A stretch of 7,492 nt of DNA from Caldisericota bacterium (lineage in GTDB: Bacteria > CAIJMQ01 > JAADFP01), in assembly GCA_013152825.1 (NCBI GenBank), contig JAADFP010000129.1, forward strand, positions 1 through 7,492, written 5' to 3'. Below, one piece after another: positions 1 to 5,968 of this stretch (position 1 is the first letter of the stretch; the number at the start of each line of letters is the position of its first letter). Position numbers and translations under genes: made by a program. Under the pieces are notes generated by a model that ran no database searches, had not been told where the DNA came from, and saw only the letters and a list, made by a program, of their open reading frames with translations.

Positions 1-1656
1 GGGTTCTTTACCGGCAAGCTCGAGCTTACCGAGCTTGCCAGCATAGCAGTGCTGGCCTGTATAGCCCTGGGATATTATGTTACTGCAGGAGTGGTGGCTT
101 TTATTCTCATTCTGGGGCATCTGCTGGAGCATCGCACTGCCCTGGGAGCACGGGAAGCTATTGAATCCTTGCTTAAGCTTACGCCGCCTACGGCTCACCT
201 AATAGTAGGAGATGAAGAGAAGGATGTGACTGTACGGGAGTTAAAGCCGGGGGATATTATCCGGGTGAAACCGGGCGAAAATATTCCGGCTGATGGGATT
301 ATCAAGGAAGGCGAAACTACAGTAAGCGAAGCTTCCATAACCGGCGAGTCTCTACCCGTGGATAAGGTTCCGGGAGAACAGGTCTTTGAAGGTACCACAA
401 ATATCACGGGCTCTGTTTTACTCGAGGTTACCCGGGTAGGGGAGGATACTACCCTGGGGAAAGTAAAACAGCTTATTCTGCAGGCAGAAAAGACACGCAT
501 TCCTATAATTTCCCTCATGGAAAAATATATCCAGTGGTATATCCCGGTGATACTCATGATTTCTGGCTTGATACTTTTCTTTACCCGGGATGCCTTACGT
601 GCTATTGCTGCCATAATTGTGGGTGTTCCGTGTGCCCTCCTCCTGGCTACTCCTACTGTGATTATTGCCGTACTCTCTGCTTCTGCTCGGGCAGGCATAA
701 TGCTGAAAGAAACCGGAAAAATTGAGGTGGCCTCCCAGGTGAATGCAGTAGTTTTTGATAAAACAGGAACCCTTACTACGGGAGAACCAGTGGTAAGTTC
801 TCTTAATCCTCTTCCGGGTATTTCTCCCGAAAAGTTCCTTTATCTGGTGGGAACAGTGGAAAAGCATTCTCTTCATCCCGTGGCCAAGGCAGTGAGGGAA
901 CTGGTAAAGAGGGCACGGATTAAGATTGGCGAGCCAGAGGAATTTGAGGAAATAGGAGGCAAAGGGGTAAGGGGGAAAGTGGAGGGAAGAGAGGTTCTGG
1001 TGGGAAGAGAAGCCTGGTTGAAAGAAAATGGTATAGAGGTGCCCCAGGAAAGCAAAAAGGTAGGAAGTGTTCTGCATGTGGCCATAAACTCGCAGTATTA
1101 TGGGTGGATCGGGGTGGAGGATCAAATGCGTGTGGAAGCAAAAGAGACTACAGATATGCTCAAGAAAATGGGGATAAAGAAGCTGGTTATGTTGACAGGT
1201 GACAGGAGAGAAGTAGCAGAAAAGGTAGCCAGGGAATCAGGATTTGAAGAAGTGGTGGCAGAATGTTTACCAGAGACAAAATTAGAAATTGTAGAGAGAT
1301 TAAAGAAAAAGGGCTATCGGGTAGTAGTGATAGGAGATGGAATAAATGATGCACCGGCCCTGACAGCGGGGGACCTGGGAATCGCCATGGGAGCCATGGG
1401 AAGTGATGTAGCCATAAACAGTGCCTCCGTAGCCCTTATGTCTAACGATTTGAAGAGAGTTCCCTTTTTCCTTTCTCTGGCCCGGGTAGCTAATCGCATA
1501 ATCTATCAGAACATAGTCTTGGGTGGTGCTTTTGTCCTGCTTGGTCTTGTGCTTTCGGGGGCAGGTATATTTACTCCTATCATTGCCGCTCTTTACCATG
1601 AGGTAGGATCCATTATTGTCATCTTTAACAGCGCACGGTTGGTGAAATATGAATGA
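1..1656 (+). CDS. Heavy-metal translocating P-type ATPase (P1B class), 5' truncated
   Basis: This is an ATP-driven metal cation transporter of the inner membrane. The frame is open from base 1, so the GTG at 49 is not a real start. The N-terminal metal-binding region and first membrane helices lie outside the window. Numbering from the window edge (551 residues): a membrane hairpin at about 13-43, actuator-domain TGES at 114-117, helices at about 181-225, DKTGT with the phosphorylated Asp at 253, the P1B-type His-Pro of the nucleotide domain at 292-293, TGD at 399-401, GDGIND at 445-450, and two closing helices. The membrane motif that is normally Cys-Pro-Cys reads Val-Pro-Cys (209-211), and the last helix carries HEVGS (533-537). 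That ending recalls the HEGGT-like signature of P1B-4 (Co/Zn/Fe type) pumps rather than Cu pumps. Metal specificity cannot be assigned. The stop overlaps the following ABC gene by 8 bases. Confidence 0.93.
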   Translation, partial: GFFTGKLELTELASIAVLACIALGYYVTAGVVAFILILGHLLEHRTALGAREAIESLLKLTPPTAHLIVGDEEKDVTVRELKPGDIIRVKPGENIPADGIIKEGETTVSEASITGESLPVDKVPGEQVFEGTTNITGSVLLEVTRVGEDTTLGKVKQLILQAEKTRIPIISLMEKYIQWYIPVILMISGLILFFTRDALRAIAAIIVGVPCALLLATPTVIIAVLSASARAGIMLKETGKIEVASQVNAVVFDKTGTLTTGEPVVSSLNPLPGISPEKFLYLVGTVEKHSLHPVAKAVRELVKRARIKIGEPEEFEEIGGKGVRGKVEGREVLVGREAWLKENGIEVPQESKKVGSVLHVAINSQYYGWIGVEDQMRVEAKETTDMLKKMGIKKLVMLTGDRREVAEKVARESGFEEVVAECLPETKLEIVERLKKKGYRVVVIGDGINDAPALTAGDLGIAMGAMGSDVAINSASVALMSNDLKRVPFFLSLARVANRIIYQNIVLGGAFVLLGLVLSGAGIFTPIIAALYHEVGSIIVIFNSARLVKYE

Positions 1657-2530
1657 GATAATAAAACTTGAGGGAGTTAGCAAGGTATTTAAGGATTTCT
1701 GGGGAAAGCCCAAGGTGGTGGCTGTCAAAGATTTATCTTTTTCAGTGAAAGAAGGAGAAATTTTTGGATTACTGGGACCAAATGGAAGCGGTAAATCTAC
1801 TACCCTGAAGTTAATCCTGGGGTTGCTTTATCCCACACGGGGAAGGATAAGTATCCTGGGAAGATTGCCAGGTGATAATCTTGCCAAAAGATTCATTGGC
1901 TATCTGCCAGAGGAAGACTATCTATACTCCTATTTGAATGCACGTGAGATACTCAACTTTTACGGAAAGATTTTTAATCTGCCTCCCAGGGTGAGAAAAG
2001 AGCGAATAGATATGTTAATACGGCTCCTGGGAATAAAAGGCTACGAAGTGCGCCCAGCGGGAGAATATTCCAAGGGAATGGCGCGCAGGATAGGGCTTGC
2101 GCAAGCTCTCATAAACGATCCTAAGCTTCTTATTCTTGATGAGCCTACCAATGGCATGGATCCCATAGGAAGCAAAGAAGTGAAAGACCTGCTTCTGGAC
2201 CTAAAAAAGAAAGGTAAAACAATTCTCATTTCCAGCCATCTTCTTGCCGACATAGAAAGTATCTGTGACCGGATAGTCATTCTCTATCAGGGAAAGTTAA
2301 TAGCCTCAGGGGAGGTGGATTCTCTTCTGTTGCCCTACAAAGGTGAGAGCCATTCCCTGGAAAGATTTTTTCTGGATGTAGTAAATCGGGAAAGGGGAAA
2401 AGAGAAAAAGAAAGAAAAAAGAGAAATTGGGTCTCCCGAAGAAAAGAAACCACAAGGAGGAGCAGAGAAAAAGGATGCAGATGTGGATAAAGAACTCCTC
2501 CAGAAACTCCTGCACAGGGATGAATCGTAA
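1649..2530 (+). CDS. ABC transporter ATP-binding protein, ABC-2 export type
   Basis: This is the cytoplasmic ATPase of an ABC exporter, 293 residues, presumably driving the permease encoded next. Visible motifs are Walker A GPNGSGKST (43-51), a YSKGM signature (140-144) in place of LSGGQ, Walker B LLILDEP (160-166), a D-loop at about 168-172 and the switch His in SSHLL (His197). The Q-loop position reads YLPEED, with Glu in place of Gln. YSKGM and a Glu at the Q-loop are common in ABC-2 ATPases related to GldA, NatA and CcmA. A core ending near residue 245 (SLERFFLDVV) is followed by about 48 highly charged Lys/Glu-rich residues, which is longer than usual. The ATG at 1649 is preceded by a weak GGTGA and overlaps the upstream gene by 8 bases, suggesting translational coupling. 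The substrate is unknown; the neighbours suggest an envelope or glycan-related cargo. Confidence 0.93.
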   Translation: MNEIIKLEGVSKVFKDFWGKPKVVAVKDLSFSVKEGEIFGLLGPNGSGKSTTLKLILGLLYPTRGRISILGRLPGDNLAKRFIGYLPEEDYLYSYLNAREILNFYGKIFNLPPRVRKERIDMLIRLLGIKGYEVRPAGEYSKGMARRIGLAQALINDPKLLILDEPTNGMDPIGSKEVKDLLLDLKKKGKTILISSHLLADIESICDRIVILYQGKLIASGEVDSLLLPYKGESHSLERFFLDVVNRERGKEKKKEKREIGSPEEKKPQGGAEKKDADVDKELLQKLLHRDES

Positions 2531-3254
2531 AATACTCACTCTCACCCATCTTGCTGTAAAAAAGTATCTTTTTACTCCAGGATTTCTCCTCTTAATGCTG
2601 GTTCTTATTTTAATACCCTTCTGGTCATCCTTTTTACGGGGCGACGGTACAATGGAGGGTAAATTCAAGGTATTTATAACCTATTCCTTCCTCCTTACTT
2701 CTCTTATTCTTACGGTAGTAAATATCTCCTTTTCCTGTATTGCTATCAGCGGTGAATGGAAGAAGAAAACCTTGTTTTTGCTTGATGTAAAGCCCATCAG
2801 AAGATGGGAGATTATTCTGGGGAAGTGGTTTGGTTTACTTACACTTAACCTCTTTCTCATTATTGCTTTTCTCCTCTCGGTAAGCTTTTCTTCCCTGTTG
2901 CTTTCCCATAGACTCAAGAAGAGTTTTCCGCAGAGCAAAAAAAATATATTCTCAACCTATACCCAGGTCTTTCCTGCTTCTTCCCAGGGAGAAACAAAGC
3001 TTAAAAATAATTCTCTCTTGACTCCACCTGAGGTAAAGGCCTCTTTTCCTTCTTCCAAGAGAAAGGAGACTTACGCAGTGCCGCCCCGGGGAAAAGTCAC
3101 CTGGAATTTCCAGGGAATTCAAAACGTCTCATCTGATATTTACCTGGTTTTTCGTTTTTATACCTCCAAGAAAAAAAAAGAAATTTTAGGCTACTGGCTG
3201 GTTAGCAATCCTGCCGACCCCCCTGGAGCTGAGCACTGCATTCTCTCCGGATAA
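2520..3254 (+). CDS. ABC-2 type permease, N-terminal part (frame broken at C6)
   Basis: This is the front half of the membrane partner of the preceding ATPase. Helices are visible at about 21-38, 53-76 and 104-126. The intervening GEWKKKTLFLLDVKPIRRWE stretch and a following LGKW are typical of ABC-2 permeases (charged loop, then a Pro-Ile/Val and a Gly-Lys). After helix 3 comes a polar, Ser/Lys/Pro-rich linker and then a beta-rich segment from about residue 197 (VTWNFQGI) that should be extracytoplasmic. The frame is sound to Asp233; the last ten residues after the C run (PGAEHCILSG) look out of frame. Upstream codons in the same frame are open, but the ATG at 2520 gives a normal N-terminus. 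It overlaps the ATPase stop by 11 bases and has AGGG directly against it, so coupling is likely. An alternative ATG at 2475 lies 14 bases after AAGGAGG. Confidence 0.8.
   Translation: MNRKILTLTHLAVKKYLFTPGFLLLMLVLILIPFWSSFLRGDGTMEGKFKVFITYSFLLTSLILTVVNISFSCIAISGEWKKKTLFLLDVKPIRRWEIILGKWFGLLTLNLFLIIAFLLSVSFSSLLLSHRLKKSFPQSKKNIFSTYTQVFPASSQGETKLKNNSLLTPPEVKASFPSSKRKETYAVPPRGKVTWNFQGIQNVSSDIYLVFRFYTSKKKKEILGYWLVSNPADPPGAEHCILSG
3218..3223 (+). repeat. Homopolymer C6 at the permease frame break
   Basis: Six C follow GA and precede TGGAG. Upstream reading is GAC CCC CCT and runs to TAA at 3252. With five C the reading becomes GAC CCC CTG GAG and stays open to 3825. The shift must fall between the TAG of the downstream frame at 3187-3189 and the TAA at 3252, and this run is the only homopolymer longer than four in that interval. 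Possible readings are a sequencing indel, a true mutation, slippage-based phase variation, or +1 ribosomal or transcriptional slippage. Confidence 0.75.
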
Positions 3255-3825
3255 GGTACACCGGTTGCGGATTCCTCCTGAGGCAATAAGCAAAAAGGGC
3301 GAATTATCACTTACTTACCTGAATATTGAGCCGAGCAACGTGAGTGTGCTATTCCCCCGCAGAGAATTAAAAATCCTTTATCCCTGGGGAAGTTATTGGA
3401 ATAACCTTTTAAGAGGGGGAATAAACCTCTTATTTGTAGTTGGATTTATTTCTGCCATTGGTATATTCTTTTCTACCCTGGTATCTACACTAACCGCGGT
3501 TCTTTCTACCTCGGTACTGGTATTTATTGCTTCCATGCACGATTTTGTGGAAATGATAGTAAAATCCCTGTCAGGAGGAGCAGGAGCCCAAAAAGCTGTA
3601 GGATTAATTCCTCGTCTTTCCTATCCACTGCTTAAATTCCTTGTTTACCTGCTCCCCCCTCTTAACAAATTCCTTCCCCATTCCTACATTGGTAATTCCC
3701 TCATTTTGAACTTTTTCTATTTAAAAGATGTTTTTTTGAGGACCATACTGCTGGGAGCAATTCCCGTCTTAATAATTGCCATGATATACTTCTCTCGCAG
3801 GGAGCTGGGTATTCCTAATGAGTAA
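3223..3825 (+). CDS. ABC-2 type permease, C-terminal part (continuation in +1 frame)
   Basis: This is the second half of the same permease, in the next frame. Dropping one C from the run at 3218-3223 joins the halves as ...SNPADP then LELSTAFSPDKVHRLRIPP..., which completes the extracytoplasmic domain and gives a protein of about 434 residues. After that domain come helices at roughly 3418-3489 and 3493-3531, a Gly-rich loop, then further helices to the end at about 3630-3795. The protein closes with a basic SRRELG stretch, as ABC-2 permeases usually do. The TTG at 3265 is the only near start, with just AAGG at 3253 upstream. It would begin in mid-domain, so independent initiation is unlikely. 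The stop overlaps the next gene by 8 bases (ATGAGTAA). Whether a functional permease is made depends on whether the indel is real. Confidence 0.78.
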   Translation: MELSTAFSPDKVHRLRIPPEAISKKGELSLTYLNIEPSNVSVLFPRRELKILYPWGSYWNNLLRGGINLLFVVGFISAIGIFFSTLVSTLTAVLSTSVLVFIASMHDFVEMIVKSLSGGAGAQKAVGLIPRLSYPLLKFLVYLLPPLNKFLPHSYIGNSLILNFFYLKDVFLRTILLGAIPVLIIAMIYFSRRELGIPNE

Positions 3826-4630
3826 GAAAACAATTTCAGCAAAGGGGATAATATCCCTGTTGTTCCTAATTAATCTCTTGATAGGGGTGGGCTATCTGGT
3901 TGTTTTTCAACACGATAAAACCTATTCTTCCGGAGGAGATATTTTATTGGCAGGTGCCATGCTTAAAGGGAAGGGGTTTTCTGTTGCTCCCGAAAGTGCA
4001 GAAATCCTGAAGGAACTTCAGGCAGAGAAAGGTAGGCTGGTTGAATATCCCGAACTTATGAAAGAAATTAAAAAGAAAGGAGTCTCTCTCTCTTATCTTC
4101 CCTACGTAGATCAGCCTCCAGGTTTACCATCCCTTATGCTGGTTACCTGGAAAATCAGCCATTCTCAAAGATACCTTCCCCTCCAGATTCTCCAGCTATT
4201 AGTATCGATAGGAATGGTATTTCTAATCTATAAAACAGGGGAAAATTTCTTTTCTTACCGGAGCGGTTTAATTGCTTCTTTCGTATATACCTTCTGGCTG
4301 CCCTTGAAGAGGGTGGCAGTAGCTCCTCATCGCGATTTCTGGGGTATTGCTTTTACTCTTTTCTGGATATATTTCCTCTCTTTATACTGGAAGAGAGGCC
4401 AGAACAAGTACTTAATTGCAGGAGCGGCAATATCTGGAATAGGCACCTATTTCCAGCCTACTATTTTCCTTTTACCTTTCTTCTCATCATTCATGGTCCT
4501 ATTTCTAAGGAAAGAGATAAAAAGAAAATTCTTGCAGGTGTTCCTCATTACTTTTCTTCTTCCGTTTCTGATAGTTTCCCCCTGGATTGTCAGGAATCGA
4601 CTTGTGTATCATCGCTGGATTCTGATGTGA
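3818..4630 (+). CDS. GT-C membrane glycosyltransferase (PMT/ArnT-like), N-terminal part
   Basis: This is the front half of an integral-membrane glycosyltransferase of the PMT/ArnT (GT39-like) fold, which moves a sugar from a polyprenyl-phosphate donor to an acceptor on the outer face of the membrane. A first helix at about 10-30 is followed by an extracytoplasmic loop with GGD (Asp41, the likely catalytic acid position) and LLAGAMLKGKGFS. The loop ends in DQPPGLPSLML (98-108), matching the Pro-Pro motif of the family. Several helices follow, ending in SPWIVRNRLVY, another recognisable family landmark. The last codons before the stop are Trp-Ile-Leu-Met, and the TGA at 4628-4630 interrupts the family fold. 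The start ATG at 3818 overlaps the permease stop by 8 bases; AGGGAG at 3799-3804 is a distant ribosome-binding candidate. The exact sugar and acceptor cannot be told. Confidence 0.78.
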   Translation: MSKKTISAKGIISLLFLINLLIGVGYLVVFQHDKTYSSGGDILLAGAMLKGKGFSVAPESAEILKELQAEKGRLVEYPELMKEIKKKGVSLSYLPYVDQPPGLPSLMLVTWKISHSQRYLPLQILQLLVSIGMVFLIYKTGENFFSYRSGLIASFVYTFWLPLKRVAVAPHRDFWGIAFTLFWIYFLSLYWKRGQNKYLIAGAAISGIGTYFQPTIFLLPFFSSFMVLFLRKEIKRKFLQVFLITFLLPFLIVSPWIVRNRLVYHRWILM

Positions 4631-4632
4631 TG
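4623..4632 (+). repeat. Tandem duplication of TGATG splitting the GT-C gene
   Basis: Two abutting copies of TGATG occupy 4623-4627 and 4628-4632. With both copies the upstream frame ends in CTG ATG TGA. With one copy the reading is CTG ATG AGG GGA, giving Trp-Ile-Leu-Met-Arg-Gly-Gly and an open frame to 5244. The duplication also creates a stop/start overlap (TGATG) of the kind used for translational reinitiation. Confidence 0.7.
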
Positions 4633-5244
4633 AGGGGAGGAATGGGGCTTACTGTATGGGAAGGATTGGGAGAGATGGATAATCCCTACGGTTTTTACTA
4701 CTCTGACCTGCGTGCACAGGAGCGGGTTAAAGAGCTGGGTTACAACTTCCCTCCTGATTCAGTAGAATTTCACGAAGTGCTACTTAAGGATGCTTTAAGT
4801 TTCATTAAGCGTCATCCGGGATACTATTTAAAAACAGTCCTCAGGCGTATACCTCGTAGTATAATTCTAAGAAATGACTGGGGACTCCACAAATACCTCA
4901 GGGTGGGATGGGCTGATTTTAGAAGAGAAAAAAGCGGTTCTCTCTGGAGCTATTTTATCTCTTACCCCCAAGATTTCTTATACCGGGGAATTGCGGGTGG
5001 GCTGGAAGGTTTTCTTGTCATCTCGACCTTTGTGCTGGCATTCGTAGCCGGAAGAAAGAAATTTTATGCCTTCTTTCCCCCTCTATTTTGTGGGTTGTAT
5101 TTTTACCTTGTCTATCTCCCCCTGCATCTGGAACCAAGATATTTTCTTGCTGCCGAGGCTTCTTTTATAATTTCCCTGGGTATAGGTATAGATGCTTGTA
5201 AAAGAAATTTCCAGGAAGAGGAATTAAGAAATGATAACACCTGA
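4630..5244 (+). CDS. GT-C membrane glycosyltransferase, C-terminal part
   Basis: This continues the preceding glycosyltransferase in another frame. It starts at the ATG within TGATG (4628-4632), so the upstream stop and this start overlap, and reinitiation could express it as a separate polypeptide. There is no ribosome-binding site upstream of this ATG; the AGGGGAGG run lies after it. The N-terminal soluble stretch (GLTVWEGLGEMDNPYG, then HPGYYLKTVLRRIP at about 60-73) is what PMT-like enzymes carry after the RN-landmark helix. Two or three helices then lead to LEPRYFLAAEASFIISLGIG near the C-terminus, matching the usual E-P-R-Y closing helix of the family. Deleting one TGATG copy fuses both halves into one protein of about 473 residues, a normal family length. 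A GTG at 4627 is an equivalent alternative start. The stop overlaps the GT2 gene by 14 bases. Confidence 0.75.
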   Translation: MRGGMGLTVWEGLGEMDNPYGFYYSDLRAQERVKELGYNFPPDSVEFHEVLLKDALSFIKRHPGYYLKTVLRRIPRSIILRNDWGLHKYLRVGWADFRREKSGSLWSYFISYPQDFLYRGIAGGLEGFLVISTFVLAFVAGRKKFYAFFPPLFCGLYFYLVYLPLHLEPRYFLAAEASFIISLGIGIDACKRNFQEEELRNDNT

Positions 5245-5968
5245 AAGATTTACCCTTTCCCTGATTATTCCTGCTTACAATGAAGAAGAAAATATTGAGG
5301 AAGTGGTAAAAAAGGTCTTCTTGTTTCTGCCGGAGATTTCTTATTCCTTTGAAGTTATAGTAGTGAATGATGGGAGTTCTGACAGAACAGGAGAAATACT
5401 TGCGCGCTTAGAGAAGAAATTTAAGAAATTGAGAGTAATCACTCATGCCAGCAATTATGGCTATGGAGCAGCTCTGCTCTCCGGATTTGCCGCTGCCAGT
5501 CAAGAATGGATATTTTTCATGGACGGGGATGGGCAATTTGATATTCGGGACCTTATCCTGTTTTTGCCATACATAGGTAAATACCAGGTCATTGCAGGCT
5601 ACAGAAAAAAGAGGATGGACAAATGGTATAGAATTGTATATGCGCGGATATTTTTCCTTTTCTGCTACCTACTGTTTGGAATACAGATAAAAGACATAAA
5701 TTGTGCTTTTAAACTTATAAGAGGAGAACTGCTTAAACAGCTTAAGTTGGAGAGCAAAGGGGCTACCATAAATGCAGAGATGCTGGCTAAAATGAAAATA
5801 ATGGGTGTAACCATAAAAGAAGTAGGGGTGGAGCATTTTCCCCGGAAAAGAGGAAGAGAAACAGGGGGAAATCTTGCGGTAGTGGTTAAAGCGTTGTTGT
5901 CCCTGGCTATTCTTTCCTGGAAAATCAGGGATTTTCAGGCAGAAAATAAATACAGGGAGAAACAATGA
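5231..5968 (+). CDS. GT2 family polyprenyl-phosphate sugar transferase (DPM1/GtrB-like)
   Basis: This is a cytoplasmic-face glycosyltransferase of family 2, 245 residues, predicted to move a sugar from a nucleotide donor to a polyprenyl phosphate. The nucleotide-binding fold is plain: SLIIPAYNEEENI (10-22), VNDGSSDRT (45-53), NYGYGAALLSGF (75-86), and the metal and donor motif DGDGQFD (98-104). Later come KDINCAFKLI (about 154-163), EMLAKMKIMG and HFPRKRGRETGG (about 202-213), the basic acceptor-side motif seen in DPM1-like enzymes. One short hydrophobic stretch (about 214-232) near the C-terminus may attach it to the membrane, whereas GtrB-type enzymes have two full helices. The ATG at 5231 is preceded by AGGAAGAGG at 5213-5221 and overlaps the GT-C gene by 14 bases. 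It probably supplies the lipid-linked sugar used by that GT-C enzyme. Mannose is the common product in this family, but other sugars are possible. Confidence 0.9.
   Translation: MITPERFTLSLIIPAYNEEENIEEVVKKVFLFLPEISYSFEVIVVNDGSSDRTGEILARLEKKFKKLRVITHASNYGYGAALLSGFAAASQEWIFFMDGDGQFDIRDLILFLPYIGKYQVIAGYRKKRMDKWYRIVYARIFFLFCYLLFGIQIKDINCAFKLIRGELLKQLKLESKGATINAEMLAKMKIMGVTIKEVGVEHFPRKRGRETGGNLAVVVKALLSLAILSWKIRDFQAENKYREKQ

Noticed and set aside
49..51. GTG as the start of the P-type ATPase
   Set aside because: The frame is open to base 1 and the upstream residues continue the family's membrane segment; the gene is cut by the window edge.
534..725. Plus-strand 63-codon Cys/Tyr-rich frame inside the ATPase
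   Set aside because: It is an out-of-frame overlap in the membrane region; the Cys/Tyr richness comes from shifted Leu/Ile/Ala codons.
195..1141. Minus-strand open frames of 70 to 176 codons opposite the P-type ATPase
   Set aside because: They lie wholly antisense to a gene with all its family motifs; their translations are Ser/Pro/His-rich with no domain, and have no convincing ribosome-binding sites.
1300..1728. Minus-strand frame spanning the ATPase/ABC gene junction
   Set aside because: It is the shadow of two well-supported overlapping plus-strand genes and shows no recognisable protein features.
2041..2938. Minus-strand frames opposite the ABC ATPase and permease
   Set aside because: Phe/Leu/Ser-rich low-complexity translations are the complement of the Lys/Glu-rich tail and membrane helices, not real proteins.
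3171..3179. A9 run as the site of the permease frameshift
   Set aside because: A shift here into the downstream frame would meet TAG at 3187-3189, and the residues after the run (ILGYWLVS) are plausible in the original frame, so the break lies later, at C6.
3265..3267. TTG as an independent start for the second permease fragment
   Set aside because: Frame-1 sequence before it (LELSTAFSPDKVHR) fits as the continuation of the first half, and initiation here would leave a partial domain.
3724..3740. T7 run in the permease as a terminator
   Set aside because: No GC-rich hairpin precedes it, and it encodes part of a membrane helix.
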